A DNA stretch of 64,000 nucleotides from Luteibaculum oceani (GTDB taxonomy: Bacteria > Bacteroidota > Bacteroidia > Flavobacteriales_D > Luteibaculaceae), in contig NZ_VORB01000007.1 in assembly GCF_007995015.1 (NCBI RefSeq), positions 62,001 through 126,000 of the forward strand, read 5' to 3'. A program made the position numbers and the translations under genes. Position 1 is the stretch's first letter, and each line of letters opens with the position of its first letter. Shown here piece by piece: positions 1 to 9,610 of this stretch. The notes beneath the pieces are model-generated. The model had not been told where the DNA came from. It worked only from the letters and a program-made list of their open reading frames with translations, and did no database searches.

Positions 1-529
1 AGGAGTACATGGCATTGTGTTTACCGTCTTTTCTTTGATAATAAAATGCCGAAGCACCAATTACTGCATTGGCGTGAATTACTACATCATTTCCGACAAC
101 AGTGCCGGGATATAATACCACTCCGGGGTATATGGTGCAATTTTCCCCTATCCTAACGTCGGTTCCAATTTTAACATCCTCCGCTATCCAGGTGTTTTTG
201 CCACTAATGGCTTCGCTAGGGTGTGGGTGAAATCCTTTGGGAGGATTAAATGTTTTTCCTAGAAAGTTGAAAGCGTTACAAGGAGACTCGCAAATAATAA
301 TGCCCTTTCCTTCGGGAATGGAAGCTACTTCTTTATCAATAAGGATTAGGGTAGCTGGGGAGTTGAGAACCTTTTCGTAGTACTTAGGATGATCTACAAA
401 GGCGATATCACCAGCTTCAACTCGGTGAATTTCGTTTAAGCCGTACGCAAAAAGCGAATCGGGTCCCTTAAAGGTTCCCTTTACCAAATTGGCGATATCA
501 CTCGCTTTTTGCGCCTGCTTAAATTTCAT
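1..529 (-). CDS. LpxD-like N-acyltransferase, second copy (partial)
   Basis: The reading frame starts at an ATG (529-527) and runs off the left edge, so about 176 residues of the N-terminal part are seen. After an N-terminal domain of about 110 residues come left-handed beta-helix hexapeptide repeats (for example ENCTIYPGVVLYPGTVVGND). This is the architecture of UDP-3-O-(3-hydroxyacyl)glucosamine N-acyltransferase. The full-length LpxD lies at 3934-4983 and the two sequences differ strongly. This copy lies 4 bases downstream of efp in the same operon. It may acylate another sugar nucleotide or be a divergent LpxD; the substrate cannot be told from the sequence. The C-terminal part and the catalytic His region are outside the window. 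Confidence 0.75.
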   Translation of the reverse strand, partial: MKFKQAQKASDIANLVKGTFKGPDSLFAYGLNEIHRVEAGDIAFVDHPKYYEKVLNSPATLILIDKEVASIPEGKGIIICESPCNAFNFLGKTFNPPKGFHPHPSEAISGKNTWIAEDVKIGTDVRIGENCTIYPGVVLYPGTVVGNDVVIHANAVIGASAFYYQRKDGKHNAMYS

Positions 530-533
530 AGTG

Positions 534-1097
534 TTATTTAACGCGTTCTACGTAAGAACGAGTCTTTGTATCTACTTTAATCTTATCTCCGATGTTAATA
601 AACAAAGGAACTCGAATTTCTGCACCAGTTTCTAGGGTGGCAGGTTTCAAGCTATTGGTTGCAGTGTCACCTTTAATACCAGGCTCGGTATAGGTTACTT
701 CCATTTCCACTGCAGTAGGAAGATCGCAAGTTAAAGGTCTTTCCTCATCGGCATGAAATAGGATCTCAACGATGTCACCTTCTTTCATAAGGTCGGAATT
801 CTCTACCAAGGATTCTTCGATATTAATTTGCTCGAAAGTATCGGTGTGCATAAAGTGAAAACCAAGTTCGTCTTTGTATAAGAACTGGTATTTTCTACGC
901 TCTATGGTAATAGGGTCAATTTTTACACCCGCATTAAAGGTGTTGTCTAAAACCTTTCCTGTAGTTAAACTTCTAAGTTTAGTTCTAACGAAAGCGGCTC
1001 CTTTTCCAGGTTTAACATGTTGAAATTCAATGATTTGAAAAAGGTCGTGGTTATGCTTAATGCATAGTCCGTTTTTTATATCCGATGTAGTTGCCAT
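534..1097 (-). CDS. efp: Elongation factor P
   Basis: EF-P binds between the P and E sites of the ribosome and relieves stalling on proline runs. The 187-residue length is typical. The N-terminal KOW-like domain carries the loop PGKG with Lys32 at the tip that reaches the peptidyl-transferase centre. Two OB-fold domains follow, ending in a conserved DTKTRSYVERVK. In other bacteria the tip residue is modified (lysylated, aminopentanolated or rhamnosylated); no modification gene is recognised in this window. It lies between an ABC ATPase gene (39 bases upstream) and an LpxD-like gene (4 bases downstream), so it probably shares a transcript with lipid A genes. Confidence 0.97.
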   Translation of the reverse strand: MATTSDIKNGLCIKHNHDLFQIIEFQHVKPGKGAAFVRTKLRSLTTGKVLDNTFNAGVKIDPITIERRKYQFLYKDELGFHFMHTDTFEQINIEESLVENSDLMKEGDIVEILFHADEERPLTCDLPTAVEMEVTYTEPGIKGDTATNSLKPATLETGAEIRVPLFINIGDKIKVDTKTRSYVERVK

Positions 1098-1136
1098 GAG
1101 AAATAATGTAAAAAGTGCTGCAATATTACACTTTTG

Positions 1137-1754
1137 TTAGGGATTAAGAGTTAGCGCAGGTTGGCAAAATGGAGCTTCAATTTCAGGTTGATTGCTCGCC
1201 ACAACAAGAATTTTGTTTTGGGTTAGTTGTTCGCAGGTTTCCCAATACCACTTTGTAGCGGTGTTATCTAGATTAGAAGCGGGTTCATCTAGAAATACAA
1301 ATTCAGACTCCATGCTTAGCGCCAATAATAGTTTAACGCGCTGCTTCATTCCACTAGAAAAATTGGAGACTTTCTTTTTCCCGAGAATTTTTTTCCTCGG
1401 TAAAGCCAGTGCATCCACAAAATCAGAAAACTGTGAGAAAACTAAGGGTCTAAAACCGTTAACCAAATGGTAGAGTTCCTTTAAGGTAAGTTCCTCGTAC
1501 AGTCCAATGGCTGGGGCGCATAAAGCAATGTGCTTAAAAAGCTGTTCACGCTTTATTTCAGTATCCTGGATTTTCCAGATAATGTTTCCTTCACTGCATT
1601 TTTCCATTCCAGAAAGGCAACGAAGGAGGGTTGATTTTCCCGATCCGTTTCCGCCGGTAATAAGATGCTTCCCCTGAGAAAAAGAAAAGTCTATTCCAGC
1701 AAAAATTTGTTGCTTAGAATAGACTTTACTAGCGTTTATTACCTCAATTTTCAT
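1137..1754 (-). CDS. ABC transporter ATP-binding protein without partner
   Basis: A 205-residue single ABC ATPase domain. It shows Walker A GGNGSGKST (residues 34-42), a signature NFSSGMKQR in place of LSGGQ, and Walker B FVFLDEPASNLD. Its small size resembles CcmA-type ATPases, but no permease, heme-lyase or substrate-binding gene is nearby, so the substrate is unknown. The ATG directly follows the lpxA stop with no spacer, so it is almost certainly co-transcribed with the lipid A genes. The closing residues lack any extra domain. It may pair with a membrane protein encoded elsewhere. Confidence 0.85.
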   Translation of the reverse strand: MKIEVINASKVYSKQQIFAGIDFSFSQGKHLITGGNGSGKSTLLRCLSGMEKCSEGNIIWKIQDTEIKREQLFKHIALCAPAIGLYEELTLKELYHLVNGFRPLVFSQFSDFVDALALPRKKILGKKKVSNFSSGMKQRVKLLLALSMESEFVFLDEPASNLDNTATKWYWETCEQLTQNKILVVASNQPEIEAPFCQPALTLNP

Positions 1755-2528
1755 TTAAGAAATACCTCTAATGATACCTTTCTCAGAATTATTGATAAAG
1801 CTTAAAATAATTTCTTTGTGTTGAGAGGCCGGTATTTCTAATTCAGCAATTTTTAATGCCTTAGAAATGTTGTTATTATGAACGTAAATTAGACGATAGA
1901 TATCCTCAATCTCTAAAATTTCCTTGTCCTCGAAACCTCTTCTTTTTAATCCAATAGAGTTTACTCCTATATAACTAAGGGGTTCTCTTGCTGCTTTTAC
2001 GTATGGAGGTACATTTTTTCTTACCAGCGACCCTCCACCAATAAAGCAATGGGCTCCAAGGGTTAAAAACTGTTGTATTGCCGCAGAACCTTCTACAATT
2101 ACGTGATCCTCTATGGTTACATGACCCGCAACATTTACAGAGTTGGCAATGATTACATTGTTACCCACCAAACAATCGTGAGCAAGGTGCACGTAGGCCA
2201 TAAGAAGGCAGTTGTTTCCAACCACTGTTTTATCTCTATCTGTGGTTCCCTTGTTAATGGTTACACATTCGCGAATTTGACAATTGTCTCCAATTTCTAC
2301 GGTAGTGTATTCGCCTTTGTATTTAAGGTCTTGGGGAATGGCTGAGATAACTGCGCCTGGAAAAATTCTACAATTGTTACCTATTCTAGCGCCATCCATA
2401 ATAACGGCTCCAGGACCAATCCAACAGTTTTCTCCAATTACAACGTCGCCGTAGATTGTAGCAAATGGTTCTACTACGGTTCCCTTTCCGACTTTAGCAT
2501 CGGGATGAATATTTGCAACTGCTGACAT
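1755..2528 (-). CDS. lpxA: UDP-N-acetylglucosamine O-acyltransferase
   Basis: LpxA catalyses the first step of lipid A synthesis in the cytoplasm: transfer of a 3-hydroxyacyl chain from ACP to the 3-OH of UDP-GlcNAc. The 257-residue protein has many hexapeptide repeats of a left-handed beta-helix in its first 190 residues, then a helical C-terminal domain. The motif HLAHDC at 114-119 matches the active site, with His117 in the place of the E. coli catalytic His125. The start codon overlaps the stop of lpxC-fabZ by one base (TAATG), pointing to translational coupling. Confidence 0.96.
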   Translation of the reverse strand: MSAVANIHPDAKVGKGTVVEPFATIYGDVVIGENCWIGPGAVIMDGARIGNNCRIFPGAVISAIPQDLKYKGEYTTVEIGDNCQIRECVTINKGTTDRDKTVVGNNCLLMAYVHLAHDCLVGNNVIIANSVNVAGHVTIEDHVIVEGSAAIQQFLTLGAHCFIGGGSLVRKNVPPYVKAAREPLSYIGVNSIGLKRRGFEDKEILEIEDIYRLIYVHNNNISKALKIAELEIPASQHKEIILSFINNSEKGIIRGIS

Positions 2529-3934
2529 TAAACTTTATCCTTTATTACTTGTGCCATCATTTCTGCCTGCCCAACAACTTCTCCATTTACATAGGCTTTT
2601 CCGTCCATGTGTACGATTCCACGGCGTATTGGAGTTAAAAGTCTAAGCTCAAAAACCAGCGTATCACCTGGAATTACTTTTTTCTTAAATCGCACATTGT
2701 CGATCTTTAAAAAGTAGGTAGAGTAGTTTTCTGGGTCGGGTTGTTGGTGTAATGCGAAAATTCCACCCACTTGAGCCATGGCTTCAACCTGTAAAACTCC
2801 TGGCATTACTGGGTTTCCAGGGAAATGGCCTTGGAAAAACTGCTCGTTCATGGTAACATTCTTAATTCCAATAATGGAATTATCGGTTACCTCCATAATT
2901 CTATCCACTAGTAAAAACGGATAGCGATGGGGAAGCATTTTTTCAATTTGATTGATATCGTATACAGGCTCTGCATCTAAATTAATAGCAGGTCCTTTCG
3001 ACTCTTGTTCCTTTAATTTTTCTTTTAAAAGCTTACAGAAAGCCACATTTCCAGCATGACCAGGTCTTGCCGCTAAAATGTGTCCGCGAATTCTAAATCC
3101 AAGTAGGGCAAGATCCCCCACGATATCCAATAACTTGTGTCGTGCAGGTTCGTTCTCGAATTTTAATTCAGAATTGTTTAATACCCCTATTCCCTCTACA
3201 GAGACTTCTAATCCTTCCTTACCCAATTTTTTGGCAAGGGCATCAAGTTCTTCTTTAGATACATTAGGACGCTCTACTAAAACAATGGCGTTGTCTAAAT
3301 CTCCACCTTTAATTAGGTTTTGATCTGCAAGGGCTTCTAATTCTCTAAGGAAAACAAACGTTCTACAAGGAGCTATTTCCTCTTTAAAAGAGGCCAAATT
3401 GTACATAGAAGCATGCTGTGTACCCAATGCTGGCGAGCGGTAATCTACCATTACGGTAATTCTATATTCTCCACCATCTGTTGGTACTGCGAGCATTTCA
3501 ACTTCCTTCTCAGGATCTTCGAAGGTGATGTTTTCCTTAAGTACAAAGTATTTTTTGTGGCCTTCTTGTTCTTTTTTTCCCACCTTTTCAATGGCCTCAA
3601 TAAACTTCAGTGAGCTCCCGTCCATAATGGGTACCTCGGGTCCATCGAGTTCTATGATAGCATTGTCAATGCCCAAAGAGTATATGGCCGCTAAAAGGTG
3701 TTCAGTGGTATGCACCACCGCTTCGCCGTCTTTTATAGAGGTACCTCTAGCAGTGGAAAAAACCTTTTCGACACTTGCTTTTACAGTGGGCTGCCCCTCT
3801 AAATCGACGCGTTTAAAAACGTAGCCGGTATCCGAATCGGCTGGCAGTATGTTTAAGTTTACAGTTGCTCCTGTGTGTAGACCTACCCCGGAAATACTTA
3901 CCGGACCAGCCAATGTTTCTTGTTTAGGATCCAT
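2528..3934 (-). CDS. lpxC/fabZ: Bifunctional LpxC deacetylase / FabZ dehydratase
   Basis: A natural fusion of two enzymes, 468 residues long. Residues 1 to about 305 are LpxC, the zinc deacetylase that commits UDP-3-O-acyl-GlcNAc to lipid A. The zinc ligands are visible as His79 (TTEHLL), His266 and Asp270 (HKLLD), with His293 as the likely catalytic residue. Residues about 325-468 are FabZ, the 3-hydroxyacyl-ACP dehydratase, with the hot-dog motif GHFPGNPVMPG (catalytic His370) and Glu384. The fusion joins the two enzymes that compete for 3-hydroxyacyl-ACP and is common in Bacteroidota. One-base overlaps link it to lpxD upstream and lpxA downstream. Confidence 0.97.
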   Translation of the reverse strand: MDPKQETLAGPVSISGVGLHTGATVNLNILPADSDTGYVFKRVDLEGQPTVKASVEKVFSTARGTSIKDGEAVVHTTEHLLAAIYSLGIDNAIIELDGPEVPIMDGSSLKFIEAIEKVGKKEQEGHKKYFVLKENITFEDPEKEVEMLAVPTDGGEYRITVMVDYRSPALGTQHASMYNLASFKEEIAPCRTFVFLRELEALADQNLIKGGDLDNAIVLVERPNVSKEELDALAKKLGKEGLEVSVEGIGVLNNSELKFENEPARHKLLDIVGDLALLGFRIRGHILAARPGHAGNVAFCKLLKEKLKEQESKGPAINLDAEPVYDINQIEKMLPHRYPFLLVDRIMEVTDNSIIGIKNVTMNEQFFQGHFPGNPVMPGVLQVEAMAQVGGIFALHQQPDPENYSTYFLKIDNVRFKKKVIPGDTLVFELRLLTPIRRGIVHMDGKAYVNGEVVGQAEMMAQVIKDKV

Positions 3935-4983
3935 TAACCTTGGGTTTGGAATAATTGTTGAATTTTTGACTCTAGTTCTTGTACCTTACTGCGTAAAGCT
4001 GGCAAGGTTTTAAATATTACGTACGATCTTTTGTATTCTCCTAATGCAATAGCTGGAGATCCTTGAACAATCATTCCAGGCTCCTTAATGCTATTACCTA
4101 TACCACTTTGTGCGGCAATTTTTACTTCGTCGGCTATGGTTATATGCCCCACAATTCCAACCTGACCACCTATCATACAGTTTTTGCCAATTTTGGTAGA
4201 ACCGGCTACTCCCGTTTGCGCTGCAATTACTGTGTTTTCTCCAATGTCTACGTTATGCGCAATTTGTATAAGGTTGTCGAGCTTTACACCCTTTCTTATT
4301 CTAGTACTTCCAAGTGTAGCCCTGTCGATAGTGGTATTACTACCTATCTCTACGTGGTCTTCTATAATTACATTCCCAATTTGTGGAACCTTTTTGTAGT
4401 TATTTTCTGAGTTGGGTGCAAATCCAAATCCATCGGAACCAATTACACAACCAGAGTGAATGATACAATGTGAACCAATTTCGGTTTGGTCGTAAATGGT
4501 TACACCAGATTGAATAATAGTACCTTCTCCAATTACCACATTCTTACCTATGGTAGTGTTGGGATGAATTTTGGCGCCCTTACCTATGCTGGTGTGATCT
4601 CCAATATGAACAAAGGCTCCTATGTAACAGTCGTCGCCTAAGCTAACATCATTGCCTTTAAATATGGGTTCTTCTATTCCCGATTTATTGTTGATGAACT
4701 GGTTGTAGTGTTCCAAAAGGGTTGCAAAACTCTCGTAAGCATTCGCAACTTTAATTAAAGTGCAATTTACGGGTAGCGATCTTTCAGGTGTAAAGTCTTG
4801 ATTTACAATTACAACGCTTGCCCCGGTGTCATAAATATATTCGGTGTATTTAGGATTAGCTAAAAAGGTTAAACTTCCTGGTTTTGCCTCTTCAATTTTA
4901 GCGAGCGTATTTACCGCTGCTTCCTCATTTCCTTCCACTGTGCCCTCAAGAAGTTGGGCGATTTGCTTGGCCGTGAATTCCAT
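3934..4983 (-). CDS. lpxD: UDP-3-O-acylglucosamine N-acyltransferase
   Basis: LpxD adds the N-linked hydroxyacyl chain to UDP-3-O-acyl-glucosamine, the step after LpxC. The 349-residue length is usual. An N-terminal alpha/beta domain (about 1-100) is followed by a long run of hexapeptide repeats and a C-terminal helix. His243 in [10 protein letters not shown] matches the catalytic His of the family. It lies 28 bases downstream of the HD-domain gene and overlaps the lpxC-fabZ start by one base. It is the canonical copy; a divergent relative lies at the left edge of the window. Confidence 0.96.
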   Translation of the reverse strand: MEFTAKQIAQLLEGTVEGNEEAAVNTLAKIEEAKPGSLTFLANPKYTEYIYDTGASVVIVNQDFTPERSLPVNCTLIKVANAYESFATLLEHYNQFINNKSGIEEPIFKGNDVSLGDDCYIGAFVHIGDHTSIGKGAKIHPNTTIGKNVVIGEGTIIQSGVTIYDQTEIGSHCIIHSGCVIGSDGFGFAPNSENNYKKVPQIGNVIIEDHVEIGSNTTIDRATLGSTRIRKGVKLDNLIQIAHNVDIGENTVIAAQTGVAGSTKIGKNCMIGGQVGIVGHITIADEVKIAAQSGIGNSIKEPGMIVQGSPAIALGEYKRSYVIFKTLPALRSKVQELESKIQQLFQTQG

Positions 4984-5011
4984 CGCTCAAATATAGAAAT
5001 ATTGGCTCTAG

Positions 5012-6268
5012 CTATATCTGTGTAATGAAAGAATCGTCAATTTCTTTGGGAAATGCCATGAAATATTTTTTTACCGGTTTTGCCAATGCAGAAAGATTTA
5101 AATTGTCTGCTACCTGTTCGGCCTTTTCTAAACTTCCATTCTTTCGCTTTATCATAATTCCCGAACCTTTCGCTAAATAGGCATTGTTCTCCAGCGTTCC
5201 TGTTAGTAAATAATACTCCAACTCTGCCTCTGAAATAGAAAGCTTGGATTTTAATTCTTGCTTTATGAACTCCTTCTCGGTGGTATTAAAGGGGTGCTTT
5301 CTAATGACTATTCTAAATAGCTTTCGATTTACCATTCGGGTACTAAGGTCTCTGAGTACATAGTCATCGCAGTCTTGCCAGGTTTTTATGGCTGCATGGA
5401 TGTCGTAGTCGTCTAGCTTAGCAAATTGATTTAATAGCTTGGGATCGGCAACAAAGTCTTCCAACTTAAAGTCGTTTTCTAAAAACAATTTCAAGGCTGG
5501 AGTGCAATCTGGTTTTATACCGTTGCGGTAAAGCTCCTTCGCTCGACTTAAAACTTTAACCAACATAAATTCGGCCGCAACAACAGTTTTGTGCAGATAA
5601 ACCTGCCAGTACATGATCCTTCTTGCAACCAAAAATTTCTCAACAGAATAAATGCCTTTTTCTTCTACAACTAATTGATTTTCATGTAGATCTAGCATTT
5701 TAATTATTCGTTGAGATCCAATAACTCCTTCAGAAACACCGGTGTAAAACGAGTCCCTCATTAGGTAGTCCATTCTATCCATATCTAGTTGTCCAGAAAC
5801 CAATTGGTGCAAAAAGGGTAGGGGATGCTCGTTTTTGAAAATTTTAAGGGCGGTTTCAAATAATTCGGGATCTCTTTCTTTGAAAAATTCCATAAAGAGC
5901 AGCGAAAGATGCTCGTGAGTGATGCCTTGTACAATGGAGTGTTCCAAGGCATGAGAAAAGGGGCCATGACCTATATCGTGAAGAAGAATAGCCATAGAAG
6001 CCGCCCGGCGATCTAAATCCGAAATTTTATGCCCTTTGGCAAGTAATACCTTTAGCGCTTCATTCATAAGATGCATGGCACCTAAGGCATGGTGAAATCG
6101 GGTGTTAATGGCTCCTGGATATACCAGGTGAGTAAGCCCTAGCTGCTTTATTCTTCGCAAGCGTTGAAAATGAGGGTGATCTATTATTTCTAGGCTTAAG
6201 CGATCTGGGATGTTAATAAATCCATAAACGGGATCATTAAAAACCTTACTTGTATATGTGTTTCTCAA
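5012..6268 (-). CDS. HD-domain metal-dependent phosphohydrolase
   Basis: A 418-residue HD-superfamily protein related to the dNTP triphosphohydrolase/SAMHD1 group. The metal-binding set is visible: His59/His60 in RFHHALG, His97-Asp98 in LLHDIGHGPFSH, and a later Asp in GQLDMDRMDY. The substrate is not defined by the sequence; a nucleotide or dNTP is likely. It is the first gene of the lpxD-lpxC/fabZ-lpxA operon. The gap to the divergent porX gene is 84 bases and should hold both promoters, but no clear -7 element stands out. Confidence 0.85.
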   Translation of the reverse strand: MRNTYTSKVFNDPVYGFINIPDRLSLEIIDHPHFQRLRRIKQLGLTHLVYPGAINTRFHHALGAMHLMNEALKVLLAKGHKISDLDRRAASMAILLHDIGHGPFSHALEHSIVQGITHEHLSLLFMEFFKERDPELFETALKIFKNEHPLPFLHQLVSGQLDMDRMDYLMRDSFYTGVSEGVIGSQRIIKMLDLHENQLVVEEKGIYSVEKFLVARRIMYWQVYLHKTVVAAEFMLVKVLSRAKELYRNGIKPDCTPALKLFLENDFKLEDFVADPKLLNQFAKLDDYDIHAAIKTWQDCDDYVLRDLSTRMVNRKLFRIVIRKHPFNTTEKEFIKQELKSKLSISEAELEYYLLTGTLENNAYLAKGSGIMIKRKNGSLEKAEQVADNLNLSALAKPVKKYFMAFPKEIDDSFITQI

Positions 6269-6352
6269 AATTTAGCAGCTTTGGTATACGAATTACGGAA
6301 ATTCGGCATTGGAGATGCAAATACTTTAACGCATTAAAATTAAAAGATAGCA

Positions 6353-7909
6353 ATGGCGCACAAAATTCTTTGGGCAGACGACGAAATAGAATTGTTGAAA
6401 CCACACCTCATTTTCCTAAGAGATAAAGGATATGAGGTGGATACAGTAACCAACGGTAATGATGCCCTGGAAGAAATTGAGCAAAATTCCTACGATATCA
6501 TTTTCCTCGATGAAAATATGCCCGGGTTAACAGGGCTGCAAACGCTAGAGGAAATAAAACGCAAAAGACCAAACCTCCCAGTAATTATGATTACTAAAAG
6601 TGAGGAGGAGTTTATTATGGAGGACGCTATCGGAGCCAAAATTGCCGATTACCTTATAAAGCCGGTTAATCCGAGGCAAATTCTTTCCTCCTTGCGTAAA
6701 AATCTGGAATCAAAAGATCTGATTTCCAAAAAGGCCTTTACCAATTATCGACAAGAATTCGGTCAGATTTCAATGGAACTGGGATCTTGTAGAAGCACAG
6801 AAGATTTCGTGGAAATCTATAAAAAGCTGGTGTTTTGGGAACTCGAACTCGAGGGGGTGGCGGACCAGGGTATCCGCGAGATATTGGAAATGCAAAAGAA
6901 AGAGGCAAGGCAAGAGTTTGGCAAGTTTGTTTCTAGAAATTACCTCTCTTGGATTCAAGATCCAGATGATGAAACCCCCGACCTTTCGCACACCATACTG
7001 CAACGGAAATTTATCCCCGAACTAAAGCAGGGTGGAGGAGAAACCACTTTCTTATTAGTAATAGACAATTTAAGATTAGATCAGTGGTACATTCTAAAAG
7101 AGGTCTTTACCCAATATTTTAAGGTTGAAAAGGAGTCTGTTTATTGCAGTATCCTTCCTACGGCTACCCATTATGCAAGAAATGCACTTTTTGCAGGACT
7201 AATGCCTAGAGAAATAGAAAAGATTTATCCAGATCTGTGGTTGAATGAGGAAGAGGAGGGAAGTAAAAATCAGCACGAAGAGGAGCTATTTAAATCGCAT
7301 TTAAAAAGGCACGGTAAAAATCTTTCGGTGAAATACCACAAGATTCTTAATCAGGAATACGGGAAAAAAGTAGCCGACAATTTTGCCAATTTAACCCAGG
7401 TGGACGTAGCCGTTTTGGTATACAATTTTGTGGATATGCTTTCCCATGCACGAACAGATATGGACGTAATTAAGGAGTTGGCTACCGACGAAGCAGCCTA
7501 CAGATCTATTACAAAAAGCTGGTTTGAGCACAGTCATCTACTCGATGTATTGAAGAAAATTGCTGAATCGGGATCAAAGCTGGTGCTGACTACCGACCAT
7601 GGTTCCATAAAAACTTCTAACCCCGTTAAAATTGTTGGCGACCGATCTACAAATACCAATCTTAGATATAAAGTGGGGAAAAATTTGTCGTACAACGCCA
7701 AAGATGTTTTTGAAATAAAAAAACCAGAGCAGGCCCATTTACCAAAGGCCAATCTTACCAGCACCTATGTTTTTGCCTACAAGCAAGATTATTTTGTGTA
7801 TCCAAATAACTATAATCAGTACGTGAAAATGTATAAAGACACTTTTCAACATGGAGGAATTTCCCCAGAGGAAATGTTAGTTCCATTTGTAATTTTGTCG
7901 GCAAAATAA
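6353..7909 (+). CDS. porX: PorX: response regulator with PglZ domain
   Basis: PorX is the response regulator of the PorX/PorY system that controls type IX secretion and gliding genes in Bacteroidota. Residues 1-120 form a receiver domain with phospho-acceptor Asp53 (FLDENMPG), the acidic pair Asp9/Asp10 and Lys103 in IKPVN. A helical linker follows, then a PglZ/alkaline-phosphatase-type domain from about 205 to 518. Metal-site candidates are Asp238 (VIDNLRLDQW), Thr270 (ILPTATHY), the TTDHGS motif and His of HGGISPEEM. There is no DNA-binding domain. tsaE follows after 3 bases. No T9SS structural genes or C-terminal sorting domains are in the window. Confidence 0.93.
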   Translation: MAHKILWADDEIELLKPHLIFLRDKGYEVDTVTNGNDALEEIEQNSYDIIFLDENMPGLTGLQTLEEIKRKRPNLPVIMITKSEEEFIMEDAIGAKIADYLIKPVNPRQILSSLRKNLESKDLISKKAFTNYRQEFGQISMELGSCRSTEDFVEIYKKLVFWELELEGVADQGIREILEMQKKEARQEFGKFVSRNYLSWIQDPDDETPDLSHTILQRKFIPELKQGGGETTFLLVIDNLRLDQWYILKEVFTQYFKVEKESVYCSILPTATHYARNALFAGLMPREIEKIYPDLWLNEEEEGSKNQHEEELFKSHLKRHGKNLSVKYHKILNQEYGKKVADNFANLTQVDVAVLVYNFVDMLSHARTDMDVIKELATDEAAYRSITKSWFEHSHLLDVLKKIAESGSKLVLTTDHGSIKTSNPVKIVGDRSTNTNLRYKVGKNLSYNAKDVFEIKKPEQAHLPKANLTSTYVFAYKQDYFVYPNNYNQYVKMYKDTFQHGGISPEEMLVPFVILSAK

Positions 7910-7912
7910 AAT

Positions 7913-8329
7913 ATGAGGACTTGGTCTAATATTTCACTGGCAGATTTGGAAGACGTGGCACTAGAGATTTCTAGAATTATTAAGCCAGGATTGCCCTTAT
8001 TGGTAAATGCCGAAATGGGTTCTGGTAAAACCACCTTTGCTGCTAAGTTGGTAAAAGTTTTAGGTGGAAATGAGTTAGAAGTATCGAGTCCTACTTTTAG
8101 TATTATCCAGTCGTACCCCCTAGCAGATGGGGGCTTTTTTCACCATGTGGATTTATATCGAATTGAAGATGAAGAAGAATTTCTGGATTTAGATATGGAT
8201 AGTTATCTTGGGGAAAAGGATTTCTTATATATAGAGTGGCCAGAAATGTTTGATAGATTTTACGATTTGCCTTGTCATAGAATGGAAATTGTAAAGGATA
8301 ATAAGGTGAGATCCTTCAGAATAAAATAA
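7913..8329 (+). CDS. tsaE: TsaE, tRNA t6A synthesis ATPase
   Basis: TsaE is the small P-loop ATPase that works with TsaB and TsaD to place threonylcarbamoyl on A37 of ANN-decoding tRNAs. The 138-residue protein shows Walker A AEMGSGKTT (33-41), the SPTF switch, HVDLYR, and the late IEWPE motif typical of the family. It starts 3 bases after porX and is probably co-transcribed with it. The first Gly of the usual GDLGAGKT motif is replaced by Ala33, a mild variation. Confidence 0.94.
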   Translation: MRTWSNISLADLEDVALEISRIIKPGLPLLVNAEMGSGKTTFAAKLVKVLGGNELEVSSPTFSIIQSYPLADGGFFHHVDLYRIEDEEEFLDLDMDSYLGEKDFLYIEWPEMFDRFYDLPCHRMEIVKDNKVRSFRIK

Positions 8330-8389
8330 AGGTCAGTTTCTATCTTTTCCCTTTATCAATTCGTATATTTATTCCACTAATTTTTTAGG

Positions 8390-9610
8390 ATGGATAGCAA
8401 ATTTGAAGCTTTAAAAGCTTTGGCCCGTGAAGCTGTATTAATACCCCAAGAACAAATGGAGGCTATTGGTACCAAAAAGAAGAAGTTGTTTATTGGAATT
8501 CCTAAAGAATGCTCGTTGCAAGAGCATAGGGTGGCGCTTATTCCGGGGGCGGTTAGTTTACTAGTAAATAACGGGCACCGCGTTGTGGTGGAATCCGAAG
8601 CTGGTAAACAGCTATCTTTTACCGATCGCGATTATTCCGACGCCGGAGCTCAGATAGTATATTCCTTAAAAGAGGTATATCAAGCTGATATCATCCTTAA
8701 AGTAGCACCTCCATCCAACGACGAAATTGCACTTATGCGGCCCGGGCAAACCTTGTTTTCCGCCCTGCAATTAAATGTTCAGCCTAAAGATTGTCTTAAG
8801 AAATTAATGGACAAGGGTATTACTGCCGTGGCTTGGGAACACATTAAAGACGAATCTTCAATCTACCCAGTAGTAAGAGCTATGGGGGAGATTGCTGGAA
8901 ATATGTCTATTCAAATTGCTGCCGAATATTTAAGCAATTCTAAATACGGCTCTGCCCAGTTATTTGGAGGAATTTCAGGAGTACCCCCTACCGAGGTAGT
9001 AATTTTAGGTTCGGGAACGGTAGGAGAGTTTGCTACCAGAGCCGCGCTTGGTTTAGGAGCTTCTGTAAAGGTTTTCGACAATAGTATATATCGCCTTCGT
9101 AGGTTGCAAAATGATTTAGGAGTTCGCTTATACACCTCCATTATTCAACCCGATATCTTGGCAGACGCATTAAAAACTGCAGATGTTGCAATTGGTGCCG
9201 TTAGGTCTCCCTACGGCCGCACCCCATGCATAGTTACAGATGCTATGGTTCGAAATATGAAAAATGGCTCTGTAATCGTCGATATCAGTATAGATCAAGG
9301 TGGATGCTTTGAAACCAGTGAGGTTACCACTCACGATAATCCAGTATTTACCAAATACGGCGTAATCCATTATGCAGTGCCCAATGTAGCTTCTCGGGTA
9401 TCTAAAACTGCTAGTCACGCATTAAGTAATATTTTTGCCCCCATTGTTTTAAATATGTCTGACTCTGGTGGAGTAATGGAGTACATAAAACGCGATCCTG
9501 GGTTTAGAAATGGAATTTACCTGTATCGTGGGCACCTTACCAATAAAGTATTGGGAGAAGCCTTTAGTCTTCCCCACCAAGATTTGGATTTAATTCTTCC
9601 TGCACTTTAA
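8390..9610 (+). CDS. ald: Alanine dehydrogenase
   Basis: NAD-dependent oxidative deamination of L-alanine to pyruvate and ammonia (family knowledge). The 406-residue protein has the alanine dehydrogenase/transhydrogenase N-terminal domain with IGIPKECSLQEHRVALIPG near residue 35. Its Rossmann segment is VVILGSGTVGEFATRAALGLG, followed at its end by Asp in KVFDNSIYRLRRL. The N-terminus is about 30 residues longer than Bacillus Ald. This matches the longer form seen in Bacteroidota (recalled, not searched). The next gene starts at the last base of its stop codon. Alanine and proline catabolism genes lie side by side here. Confidence 0.93.
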   Translation: MDSKFEALKALAREAVLIPQEQMEAIGTKKKKLFIGIPKECSLQEHRVALIPGAVSLLVNNGHRVVVESEAGKQLSFTDRDYSDAGAQIVYSLKEVYQADIILKVAPPSNDEIALMRPGQTLFSALQLNVQPKDCLKKLMDKGITAVAWEHIKDESSIYPVVRAMGEIAGNMSIQIAAEYLSNSKYGSAQLFGGISGVPPTEVVILGSGTVGEFATRAALGLGASVKVFDNSIYRLRRLQNDLGVRLYTSIIQPDILADALKTADVAIGAVRSPYGRTPCIVTDAMVRNMKNGSVIVDISIDQGGCFETSEVTTHDNPVFTKYGVIHYAVPNVASRVSKTASHALSNIFAPIVLNMSDSGGVMEYIKRDPGFRNGIYLYRGHLTNKVLGEAFSLPHQDLDLILPAL

